From Euphorbia lathyris (lineage: Eukaryota > Streptophyta > Magnoliopsida > Malpighiales > Euphorbiaceae): a DNA stretch of 64,000 nucleotides. Location of the stretch: contig NC_088913.1 in NCBI RefSeq assembly GCF_963576675.1, positions 22,771,001-22,835,000 of the forward strand, in the 5' to 3' direction. Of this stretch, positions 46,344-56,924 are shown one piece after another. A program made the position numbers and the translations under genes. The notes beneath the pieces were generated by a model. The model did no database searches and was not told the DNA's origin. It saw only the letters and a list, made by a program, of their open reading frames with translations. Positions within the stretch are counted from its first letter, which is position 1. Every line of letters starts with the position of its first letter.

Positions 46344-49300
46344 ATGCCATCAAAACTTCCATCTTTCTTCCCTTTCTTCCTCTTCCTTTCTATCTTCCTC
46401 CTCTACAACTTCTCCACTTTACTCCTTCCTTTCTCCTTCACACCCGTCCCTAAAACTTCCACTTCTACATCTTGCAATCTCTTTGAAGGTCACTGGGTAG
46501 TAGACCCTAATGCCCCAAAGCCCTTCTATGGAGAATCTTGCCCATTCCATAGAAACGCCTGGAATTGCCTTAGAAACAATCGAGAAGGCATGGGTCTTAT
46601 CAATTCCTGGAAATGGATGCCCCGAGAATGCGATTTGCCAAGAATCAATCCAGAGAGATTTTTGGGGATGATGAGGAATAGGAACATTGGGTTTGTTGGC
46701 GATTCTTTGAATGAGAATTTCATAGTTTCGTTTTTGTGTATTCTTAGAGTAGCTGATACTGGTGCTAAGAAGTGGAAAAAGAAGGGAGCTTGGAGAGGTG
46801 CTTATTTCCCTAAATTCAATGTCACTGTGGGCTATCATCGGGCTGTTTTGCTCGCCAAATATGAGTGAGTTTTTCTTAGATTCAGTATGTTTGCAGTTCT
46901 AGTAATGTCTTACTTCTGTTAATTGTGAATTTTAATGTTGTTAGCAGAATCTAGTGCTTTGTAATTATGTGCCAATTGAACCTATCTTCTAGGAAAACTT
47001 AACGAAATTGAGATCAATATACATCTTTTGTGAGATATACATGTATAATTGCTTGCTATTCGTCGAATTGCTTATTATTTGTCAAAAAAGTTTTCTGGGG
47101 GACTAGCTGAAACCAGAAGGTGATTTTAACATTTTCCATTAAAAGCTTGAAATCTACGTGCTATTCAGATGATCAAATCTGTAAAATGGTACAGCAAGCA
47201 GCTGTGAGAAACATTGTTCATGATAATCCGTCGAACAGTAAAGTTATTAAGCCTAACTGACTATTCGAAGCTGTTTTACTATTTAAATGAAGCTTTCTTA
47301 TGATTTTGATATTGGTGATTCTGCTGCAAAATTATGCATTTCCTCTCTGCAAACCCTGAACTATGGCTACTTTGTATAATGGAAATGCATATGCATGACT
47401 TATTTTTTCTATCTCCTTTTAGAAATGAACTTTAGTATTAATTGTTTGTGGACCTGTCTTATGTTGCATAGAATGGCTGTAGCTTGTCGAAGGAGATCGA
47501 CTAATTGGTTCATGGAAGTACATGATATTTGTCTAAAATTATTACATGGATATCTGGGGGTGGAATTCATATTGTCATGATCAGTGGATCTCCTCCGAAG
47601 AAGTAATAGAGAAGAAACTCGCTGCAATGCGATGAGTCTTTTTAATCAAATTTTTAAGGATACAAACCTCCTAGCTTCATTTGTAACTCATATAAGCTTT
47701 TTGCTTGTCATCTTTCTCGAATGACACTTCAAGATTTTGGCAATCAAAAGCTATTAGAACATTTCTTTTATCTAATTAAGACCATATCATGCCTCCGGGC
47801 TCTAGTATTCTAATGTTAAATCTGAAAGTATGAACTGCATTTCCCAAGTGGAATCCGCATACTTCCTCTTGATGACGATTTTTTCCATTGACCACTAATT
47901 TTGTCGGAGGTGTGAGACCTTCCCGTAATAACATGTGTACTGATTTTTAGTCTGGCTTTTGCTGTTGAGACTAGAGTGATGACAATGGGAAATTGTTCAA
48001 TCAGCATCTTCTACATAACCCATTCGACACAGTGGGAGTCCCAAAGGATGATTAGTTATGTCAAGAAAATTTACTTTATTTATCTTATTGAATACATTTT
48101 CTACTGAAATGCTGCTTATGCTGCAAATCATTATACAGCAACCAGCATCTTTGTTCTGTGTTCGAGGTCCAGTTTTGTTGGCAAGTGATTGAACTAGGTT
48201 TTTTTTTATGATATTGACTCGTAATTTTGTTCGAAATCTATTCCAAGTCTCTAGCACTGTGGACGGCCCCATAGTGGACTTAAATTGATCTTAGTTTGTT
48301 TAGTTCTGGTGCAGTTCTTTGTTTTTGATGCATTTCATTGGAATCTGATGATTCTGTTCTAGAAGAGTATCAGACATATCTTCTTATTATTTTCTGAAAT
48401 TTCGGAAAATGAAACCTTACTTGCTTGTAGCTGATCAAATATAGGTGGCGGCCAAAACAGTCAGAACTCTCCAATGATGTACTGAAGGGAACATACCGTG
48501 TAGATGTTGACATACCTGCAGATGATTGGGCCAGCATTAGCGATTTCTATGATGTCCTCGTATTTAATACTGGCCATTGGTAATTTCTTCTCAAATTTTA
48601 AGAACTGCTTAAAATAAACTGCCTATTCCTCTGTTTTGACTGTATCTGGCAAAGAAAACATACTGATTTTTTTAGGCAAGTAGTTTGTAATCAACTACGT
48701 CTCGCCATATTTAACAATATAGCTTTTACTAACTTCACTCGAAAAACTCAAACTTTGGCTCCTAATGAGTTATTGAGTGCATTTCAAATGTTCCTTTTAT
48801 TTTCCAGTTGTGCGTTTCAAATGATTGAGTGCAAAATAATTTTATTGAATACAGGTGGAGTTACGACAAATTCCCAAAAGAGAAACCTCTTGTTTTTTAT
48901 CGTGCTGGTCAGCCAATACTTCCTCCTCTTGAGGTGTTCGATGGACTCAAAGTCGTTCTTGAGAATATGGTCTCTTACATACAAAAAGAAGTCCCTAGCA
49001 AGACGCTCAAATTCTGGCGCCTGCAATCGCCACGACATTTTTATGGTGGTGACTGGAATGAAAATGGAAGTTGTTTGTCCAATGAGCTCTTGAAGGAAGA
49101 CGAGGTATAATTAACTTGACTGCAACTTGCTCTTGATGCTTCCGTGCCTCATATTAATAATAACGAAATTTGCATTACAATGTTAGAGCTAAGCCTTTGA
49201 CTCCATACATTTCTTTCGGGGTTTATTGACATGACACGAAATGTTACACAGAAGGTCCAAATTTGAGTATGTTTTTTATTTTAAAATTATCCGCGAGACT

Positions 49301-49596
49301 GCATACTGATACTCGGACAGCTTGACTTATGGTTTGATCCCAGAAACAATGGAGTGAACAAAGAAGCAAGAAAGATCAACTACGCTATTGAAGAGACACT
49401 GAAAGGCACAGATATCCAGTTGCTGAATTTAACTCATCTCAGCGAGTTCAGAGCCGACGCCCACCCTGCAATATGGCTTGGAAAGAAGGATGCTGTGGCA
49501 ATATGGGGTCAGGATTGCATGCACTGGTGCCTACCAGGTGTTCCTGATACATGGGTTGATATCTTGTCGGAGCTTATTCATAGAGTACGAAGATGA
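46344..49596 (+). CDS. TBL12: Trichome birefringence-like protein (TBL12/13 type), polysaccharide O-acetyltransferase
   Basis: Four exons: 46344-46864, 48445-48579, 48855-49104 and 49321-49596. Together they make 1,182 bp and 393 residues, and every junction is GT-AG and in frame. Residues 7-31 form a hydrophobic signal anchor, as expected for a type II Golgi protein. The TBL domain begins CNLFEGHWV (about 44-52), with PFYGESCPFHR and NAWNCLRNNR. The esterase-like GDS motif GFVGDSLNEN is at 117-125 and the DxxH motif in WGQDCMHWCLPG at 364-375. Together these give the Ser, Asp and His expected of the catalytic triad. TBL proteins transfer acetyl groups to xylan, xyloglucan, mannan or pectin in the Golgi; which polymer cannot be told here. 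The TBL12/13 assignment is from remembered similarity and is less certain than the family. Intron 1 is long (1.58 kb) and element-free as far as I can see. Confidence 0.92.
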
Positions 49597-50775
49597 GGTG
49601 ATCAATGATGAAGAGAGATACGAAGTCCCTACTGTATGATGCAAACTTTTTTACATTACAGAGTGAAATGTAGAAATGCTTTACCAACTGTGGATTCTGG
49701 TGAAATCTGAGGTTATGAAAATACAAGCTTCTAGTATCCTCACCGGAGTTATTGATTCCGGTGGATCAGGTGAAAAAGCTTTTATGTTAGCATTAATGTT
49801 TTTGAAATTATATGTTAGGCATGGAAAGAGAAAAATAGGAAATTCTTTAGGGAGGTGAAAATAGGTGAGTGAATTACTGCATTTTCTTCATCTTTATCTT
49901 GTAAATTAGAAATTTCAAATGTCTGTAAAATTATATATTCTTTTATTTGTTTTCCCAGCAATTCTTGTAAAATTATATTTTTAGTTCTGTTTTATACTTT
50001 CCAGGTCTGAATCAAATGAGCTGAATTTCTAATTTATATAGCCAAAAACATTTTGCACCCCTATACATTTTTTAGTCAATTGCCAAATTTAACATTTAGT
50101 CCAGTTACTAAAATGTTACTCATTGTATTTTTTCTGTGACACTGTATAACTTTTCAAAATTGGACTACAGAAGAAGTAAGATTGAGTCGTTTTGAACGGA
50201 TTTCAGGATATTTATCTCCTATTATATATTAATGAAGTTAGATTTTGTGATTAAATACAAACTAAATTAACTAATTAACTATCACCAACTTTAATTTGTT
50301 AGAGATAGGGGCCGAAACAATCCGGGTGGTTTGGGCAGCTGGAAGGGCGGCCTTCTGTCTCCGCCCTCGCCCATCGTCCCTATTTCAAGTTCGGAAAAAA
50401 AAAAAAAATTTATCCTCATTCCATTGATAATTATTTTGGCTCATGGCAGACGCTAACAGGAAAAAAATCTCCGTCCCGTTACCAATCCTACTCATATGCC
50501 AACGTGGCAATTCCATGGACTTCTAACTCCGTCCCGTTACCAATCCTACTCATATGCCAACCTGGCAATTCCATGGACCTTTTCAGTTTAGGGTAAAATT
50601 GCAGATAAAATGCATCTTTCTTCCCCATCTTCCCTCTGTTCAGTGTTGAGTCGTATTCTCCTAGTAGTAAAATCCTATTTACCCGTTTCCCACAAATCCA
50701 CCGGCCCTAATATCTTAATATCTTAATCTCTTCAGATTAATCGAAATTCAACCCACAAGAAACCCCAAATCTCCA
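49597..50775. other. Intergenic region with a 58-bp tandem duplication
   Basis: Holds the 3' untranslated part of the TBL gene, a GC-rich patch at 50305-50370 (GGCCGAAACAATCCGGGTGG) distantly like the 883-965 motif, and a tandem duplication with period 58 at 50469-50580 (CTCCGTCCCGTTACCAATCC repeated). The plastid-protein promoter must lie here, but no TATA box is obvious. Confidence 0.6.
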
Positions 50776-51225
50776 ATGGCCTTACAAATCATCCAGCTTT
50801 TAACCCCCAAAACCCTCTCTCAACCCCCAAAATCCAACCTTTATCCATCCACAATCGCAACCCATTTCAGCAGAAGATTCAAACCCCAAATCTCCTGCAC
50901 CAACAATAAAATCGACGACGCCGATCTTGCCTCAGATTTGGCTACAGAAGTGTTAAAGATAAATACTCATATAGCTCAAAAAGAAGAAGCCATGAAGAAA
51001 AGCAAACAACTTCTATTCAGAGAGTTGTGCGAGTATTTGGATATGGAAAAAGAGGAATTGAAAGGGAAGTGGAGCAAAATGGAGCAAGAGGAGAAGTGGG
51101 TTTTAGTGAAAGGTTTTGTTAGTGAATGGAGTGATAATTTTCACCCTTTGTCTGCTAGATCTGTTAAAGATATGGTTGATGAGTATCTTAATGGGGATAA
51201 TTCATCTTCTTCTTCTTTCTTTTAG
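50776..51225 (+). CDS. Small plastid-targeted protein of unknown function
   Basis: A single exon of 149 residues. Residues 1 to about 45 are rich in Ser, Thr, Pro and basic residues with almost no acid (MALQIIQLLTPKTLSQPP to FSRRFKPQISC), the composition of a chloroplast transit peptide. From about 47 on the protein is acidic and helical (DDADLASDLATEVLKINTHI; EEAMKKSKQLLFRELCEYLD), with WSKMEQEEKWVLVKGFVSEW and a Ser-rich end. I do not recognise a named domain; it resembles plant-only uncharacterised plastid proteins. ATG at 50776 is the first in frame, in good context (CCAATGGCC). Confidence 0.8.
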   Translation: MALQIIQLLTPKTLSQPPKSNLYPSTIATHFSRRFKPQISCTNNKIDDADLASDLATEVLKINTHIAQKEEAMKKSKQLLFRELCEYLDMEKEELKGKWSKMEQEEKWVLVKGFVSEWSDNFHPLSARSVKDMVDEYLNGDNSSSSSFF

Positions 51226-52140
51226 TGATGTTTAATTCCAGTATTTATTTGTTTTGATTCAATTTTGTGTTTTCATATCCATATTTGGTATCAGTAGAAG
51301 TAAAATGATTTAAACTGCATCTCACAATTTAACGCCATGGATATGTTAAGAGTTGCTTGGTTGTCTTTTGCTGTGTATATATAATGCCAGAGATGGAATA
51401 GGGCTGTAAACGGAGCTGAGCTTTGTCCTTTTAATGCTCGGCTTGAAATGGAACTCATCAGTTTGTTCTCGAGCTATTTCCTATTCGAGAAATTCATTTA
51501 TTTGTTCACGGGTTTTGCTCTCAATCTATGTTGCACAGAAACTCTACTTGATTAACATTTATGTGTTTCGCGTCTGTTTTCATTTTCGTGGAATTTGATG
51601 ACCAAATGAATTTGATCATTCATCCTTGTTAACACTATAATCAACTTTGTTCATGAATCTACAATTGAGTTTGCACGTAAGCTTTAATGTTCAAAATGGT
51701 GTTTGAACTTTTATAGAGCCGAATGTCGAACTGTTGCTCATGAATGGATCAGCTAATTTTACAGCCTTAGATGGAAAACATTTTGGGTAAAAATTTTAAT
51801 TCTTGAGATTTTATTTGTTGCCTTTTTATGTTTAACAGAAAAGAAAATTCAGAATTGGAATTATTTGAAATATTTTGTGAGAATTTGATTAAAACAAGTT
51901 TTGGATGATGTATTTGCATAGTTAATAACTGAAATTCTTGTATATTAAAAAATATTTAATAAATGAAATGATTTGATAAACGTATTGAATTCTAATAAAA
52001 GAAAATCATTTTTCTATTTTTTGTTTTTATGGAATTTGTTCCAAAGAAATGACATTCTTTCTTCCCTTTGATAATTCCTAATATCAGCTTTGAAGCATCT
52101 AAGGCTAATTTAACATGTAGTGTAATGTATGTCAGTATAA
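51226..52140. other. Intergenic region
   Basis: Convergent 3' ends: the 3' untranslated part of the plastid-protein gene (+) and the start of the RMD5-type gene's 3' untranslated part (-). Nothing else is recognised. Confidence 0.5.
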
Positions 52141-52271
52141 AGAAAGCCTATATTTAGTATTTATTCACCTGAATGATCCCAAAATCAAGAGACATCCAAA
52201 AAGAATGTCTATATACAATGATCCACAGAAAGAAACTCATGTTTGTATAATTAATTACCATCAGTAAAGCA

Positions 52272-53429
52272 TCAGAAAAACAGCTGCTTGCATTGTGCAA
52301 CTGAAGTCTCCGCAGGACAAGACGGGCATTTAAATGACCGGGAACTGCCTTTCGACATCTTGCTGATTGATTGCTTGCATAGAACATGCATACAAGGCAT
52401 CAACATTGGTGGATTATCTTCACTACCGTGCTCTCTGCTTACAGGGCAAACAAAAATTGAATGGAACTGATATTCTTTTCTCAATTCCACCGGCACAGGT
52501 AACTGTTTCATTGCCTTCCATTCCTGCTTCTTGATCGCCATCACCTCCGCCAGCTTCAGAAGGGTCGGTAGTCCTTCAATTCCAGCTGTTATTGCTAATA
52601 CCAATGGGTTCCCATAGGACTGTCCTAAGAGGTTGCAGAAATCCCGAGTCAGCTCCTCGGCCAGCTTCGCCCAGTTGGCTGGATCCAACAACTCAGAATG
52701 AGGACAGCTTTCGAGCTTCCTGATCCAACATATGCTTACAGTGAGCTTTTGGATCTCTTTCATACGAAGTGGAGCTAAAGGAGAAAGATAAGTTTTGGCG
52801 TAACTGAGGGCATCTGCTCGACTTCCTCCCTTCAGAATCTCCACAAACTGCTGCTGATGAATTTTCAGCTCCAAATTTGAACCATTCTGCTCGAGTTTTT
52901 CACGGTTGGCAGACACCCATCTGAGTGCAGGCTCGACGTTTTTAACCTTAATAGCATCAAGTATTTGATGCAATTCCAAGAATTGAGATCTTAAAGCTGC
53001 TGTTTCTGATTCACTAGCCTCATTTATAAGGCAATCTCCAAGATCAAAGAGGCCTTGCCGGTAAAAATGGACTGCTATTATCTGATTCACTGTATGGCAG
53101 TCAAAGTCAATATTTATGCATGTCTTGGATATGTCGGGATTAAAAGTTTTCTCAAGGAGTTTTATGTATCTGCTAAGATCAACGTTCAGTTCCTTTTGTG
53201 AACCTTCTAACTGTTTTTGCGGACAGACCGCATTCAGCTTCAGCCGTAGCTCTGTCAGTATGGATTTCTGGTCAACCGGAGATGTTGAGTCTTCAATTGA
53301 CTGGATTTTTGCTAATGCTTGTTCAATTTCATGACTGACCTGCTCAGTTACTTCTTGGGATCTGGATGATGATAGTTTTTGCTTCTTTGCCACATGCTCA
53401 AATGAATCTTTTACAGTACTTAGCTCCAT
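52272..53429 (-). CDS. RMD5: RMD5-like RING subunit of the CTLH/GID ubiquitin ligase
   Basis: The whole coding region (385 residues) is in one exon from ATG 53429. A splice acceptor CTGCAG|GA sits directly before the ATG, so the 5' leader comes from an upstream exon. The probable donor is CTCTG|GTAATT at 55781/55780, giving a 2.35-kb leader intron with several MITEs. Domains: an N-terminal helical region (1-100), LisH (about 111-140, FDCHTVNQIIAVHFYRQGLF), CTLH (about 150-207), a CRA-like region, and a C-terminal RING-like domain (about 330-378: CPVSREHG, MPCMHVLCKQS, FKCPSCPAE). The first zinc pair has only one Cys, the degenerate RING form of this family. In yeast Rmd5 pairs with Gid9 to make the E3 core that degrades gluconeogenic enzymes; plant substrates are less defined. 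The length is typical for plant homologues. Confidence 0.9.
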   Translation of the reverse strand: MELSTVKDSFEHVAKKQKLSSSRSQEVTEQVSHEIEQALAKIQSIEDSTSPVDQKSILTELRLKLNAVCPQKQLEGSQKELNVDLSRYIKLLEKTFNPDISKTCINIDFDCHTVNQIIAVHFYRQGLFDLGDCLINEASESETAALRSQFLELHQILDAIKVKNVEPALRWVSANREKLEQNGSNLELKIHQQQFVEILKGGSRADALSYAKTYLSPLAPLRMKEIQKLTVSICWIRKLESCPHSELLDPANWAKLAEELTRDFCNLLGQSYGNPLVLAITAGIEGLPTLLKLAEVMAIKKQEWKAMKQLPVPVELRKEYQFHSIFVCPVSREHGSEDNPPMLMPCMHVLCKQSISKMSKGSSRSFKCPSCPAETSVAQCKQLFF

Positions 53430-53849
53430 TCCTGCAGAAAAATAGAAGCAACCTAATCGCAAATCAACGACCTTAGCAATAGCAATTCTAAAATTGCACC
53501 TGAAAGTGAATAACAGGAAAACCATGAACGTGCTTGTCAAATTATTAGAAACCACATATGGATAAAAATAATGAACTGCAAAAGTGTATAACTGACCAGT
53601 CCGTAGTGTTTTTCAAATTATAGAAGCTGCACAGCATGTAAAGGATGCTCTGCAGCCATTGATTGTCTATTAAAAAATGTTATTCCTAAATAAGTACTTA
53701 AAGTGATACAACAGAATATTTCTGCTTGCAACACACAATGATACACACAACACAAACACACACAGAGAGTGAATTCTAGTCGCATGCTATTTTAATGCTG
53801 TAAAGGTTAGACGTTCTCTGATTGTAACATTAGAATGTTAAATGAAAAG

Positions 53850-53999
53850 CTATGTTGCAAGGAACTGGAACTGGAACCGGAAATTGAAACGGAAAGGGAA
53901 ACCCAGAAACGTTATTTCTACAAAAATTTAGCTAGGAAACGGTAGTGGAAACGGACACGAAACGTGAAACCGCTACTGAAGACTTTCCGTGCAACATAG
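53850..53999. mobile_element. 150-bp hAT-type MITE in the RMD5 leader intron
   Basis: Inverted ends CTATGTTGCAAGGAA and CTATGTTGCACGGAAA, with a perfect 8-bp duplication ATGAAAAG (53842-53849, 54000-54007). The interior is rich in GGAAACGG. A partial relative in the opposite orientation is at 55008-55098. Confidence 0.9.
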
Positions 54000-55007
54000 A
54001 TGAAAAGAGATCAACTTTTGACTGTTATCAGTGAAATTAAGACTGTTATCATATTTATTACATACCTTAATGTTTTCCTGATCTTTACAAGATTTCTAGT
54101 CTATTTCAAAAAGGAATTATGAGTACCTATGAAATCCATACACTGAGAATAAAAAAAATTATAAAGTTCAAGAGGGATTAGATAAACGGAAATAAATTAA
54201 ATGAGTGGAAGCTGCATAAAATATGATGTAGTAGCATTACTCACAAAGAGTTAGAGAATAAAAGAGTACAAAAGGTTTTGTCCGAACCAACCTCAAACAT
54301 TCTTAAATCTAGTTTTAATTATATAAATTGGCTTCACAAAAAGGGTTTTCAGGAGGACTATGATACTGAGCATGATTAGATGATTGGTAAGGCTTGCAGA
54401 AAATTATAAAGACATGGACAGATATATCAATGCTCAAGTTTGCGCAAACAAGCTTTTCGGTCTTGATCATATATATTAAAAAATAAAGCTTTCTCAAGGA
54501 ATACAGTAAATCAGTGAACAACTTATTTCTTTCCAGTTTCCTGGCTTAGTCATACAGATGCTCAGTATCCTCTGCAGTGTAGTGAGTACAATCACCTCAA
54601 AGACATATAATGAGAAAAAGTGCATGCATTTTTTAGATATTATTAGCAAGCTGCTTTACTATTTAAGGCTTTTAATTTATTCTGAACACATTGCATATAT
54701 GTCTCATACGGATAATCAAAGATGGGCGCGCGACTTAAATTAGTGGGAAAATAAGTAAGTCAAACCCTGCCCTGAACAACTAGTGAAACAATGAGAAATA
54801 CCTTTGGTGATAAAAGCAATTTCTGCAACGAAGATAATACATATGTCACTAAACTAATTAATTTGCACTACATGCTCAATTTGTGCCATCATCGATTAGT
54901 AAGAAATGCCGAAGCTACAGCACACCAAAATCCACCACTTGTGCAAAGCAAGCATGCATAGACTCACACATGAGATCCCTATCACAGCTCGCATCCTCAA
55001 ACAACTA

Positions 55008-55098
55008 TGTTTCCGTGTTTCGTGTCCGTTTCCTAGCTATATTTTTTTTAGAAACAATGTTTTCCGGTTACTGTATCATTTTACGTGCAACATCGCAA
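55008..55098. mobile_element. Partial hAT-type MITE, same family
   Basis: Carries TTCCGTGTTTCGTGTCCGTT, TCCTAGCTATATTTT and CGTGCAACATCG, matching the 53850-53999 element in reverse. One end is lost. Confidence 0.65.
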
Positions 55099-55252
55099 AC
55101 AATTTATTAAAATCACAGAAAACCAAAACTTCATTAGATTAAACAGACACTGACACATTCATACCTATGGATAAGCAATTCCTAGAAACAAAAAATGGAA
55201 ATTTCATGACTGATCACATCATTCACATGCAACCTTATCCCAAAAACAAGGT

Positions 55253-55361
55253 TTAATGCATTTTTACACCCTTAAACTTGATATGTTTTGCCTATTGGCA
55301 TCCTGAAATTTTAAAATAACATATCTATAAGTTTAAGTTTAAGGGTGTAAATATGCATTAA
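55253..55361. mobile_element. 109-bp MITE with TTAATGCATTTTTACACCC ends
   Basis: Nearly perfect inverted ends, TTAATGCATTTTTACACCCT and AGGGTGTAAATATGCATTAA, with a very short interior. It is related to 19098-19418. It lies in the RMD5 leader intron. Confidence 0.75.
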
Positions 55362-55973
55362 CACCAAAAATAATCTATTAGATAGCCCAGGAAAACCTAT
55401 AATTTTTATAATAAATAAGCAAATCGCATTCTTTTAGTTTCCTCCATTTTTTAGTATCCAAGCTAAGAAAATTAACGACAAATGCCAAACATTTTGATCG
55501 CAGAACAAAATAAAAACAAAAAACAAAAATCAAATAAACTAACTCTCCGAACAGAATTAAATCCCCAAATTTAATACACTATGTCGAACTTAGAACGCAA
55601 AATTCAGATACATACTACTCTCTCTCGCTGGATCTTTGAATGAAAAATTGCACGGTAAAATCGAGTTAAAAGATAAGTGAATTACCGAAATTGAATATGA
55701 TACTGGAAATTCAATACAAAAAACAATTCAATGAAGGATGAAAATTGAAAATTGAAGGAGTGGATCAGAGATTGAATTACCAGAGAAACGGTTAGTGAAG
55801 CTCGGAGAAGGGCAGAGAGAGGGGGAGAGACTGGCAATAAGCGTACGAATCGAGAAATCCTGGATGGACTGGGACGCACGTGTGAGTTTATTTTCTCTTT
55901 CGTTGACTTTATTGCCCTTAATTTATTACTTCATTGCCGTTTGTATCCCACACGCCTTGTTTTGTAAATTTAT

Positions 55974-56314
55974 GGGATAAAGTACCAAAGCTCCTGGGTT
56001 TTTTTTTTAGCAGTATCAATTTATGCTCTGCGTATAAAATAACATCAATATAGATTTAACATTTTAAAAAAAAATATTAATTTAGGTCTTGATAACGTAA
56101 CGTGACACATCATTCATATTATTCCATTAAGTTTGTACGTGGAGAGAAAAATCAGAACTTAACGAAGTAATATGAATGACATCAATGACATGTCACATTT
56201 TGCTATCGAGATGTACTATTTTGTAAACATTAAACTTATATTGATGCTATTTTGTACGTGGAGATTAAATTTGTACTTCCCATAAACCATAGACTTGTTT
56301 TAGTATCTTATCTC
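55974..56314. mobile_element. Mutator-like MITE, GATAAAGTACCAAAA family, best copy
   Basis: Starts GGGATAAAGTACCAAAG, ends in the complement of GAGATAAGATACTAAAA, and has a perfect 9-bp duplication TAAATTTAT (55965-55973, 56315-56323). It is about 100 bp upstream of the likely RMD5 first exon (minus strand), within its promoter region. The remaining 56315-56924 contains the HEMA 3' untranslated region and no other recognised feature. Confidence 0.85.
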
Positions 56315-56924
56315 TAAATTTATAATTGGAAAGAAAATTTGGATCTCTTGAACATAAAAATCATTAAACTTGACACTTTGTTACACCGTGATTACTTAAT
56401 GTCTCAAAATGACCGTTAACATCATCAAATTGAAAATATTTAAAAATTAAAATTGTTCAGAAAAACATCGCGAAACCACCTTTTTTATTTTCAAAAAAAC
56501 ACCATTTTTAAAACTTCATCTCCTGATCAGAAAACAACTAAACAAACATCTATTTAACTCCAATCTTATAATCAAAGGCATATATAATAAGATACAAAGC
56601 GATTCATATATAAATTGATGCTCATATATGTTATTAATTCAATGAACCAAATTAATCAAAATAGTAATCCAGGGGCCAACTACAATGCAAATCAAGTGAT
56701 GTTAGAAAAATTAACTCCAATGCTTGTTTTCCTCAATGATTAAGACTGAACAATGGTTCTCGGAAAAAATATCTTCTGCTCTAGATGGTGTACAAAACTA
56801 CTGAACACAGCAACTCAGGCTTCAGGCGTATCCACAACTTGTCAAAAATGTGTATTGCACCATAAAATGGTGATGAAGGTCTTCTGTACTACTTTGGTTA
56901 GCATGATGTCGGCAAATTCCAAGC

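Noticed and set aside
46419..46838. 139-codon antisense frame in TBL exon 1
   Set aside because: It is antisense to a conserved exon and has no features of its own.
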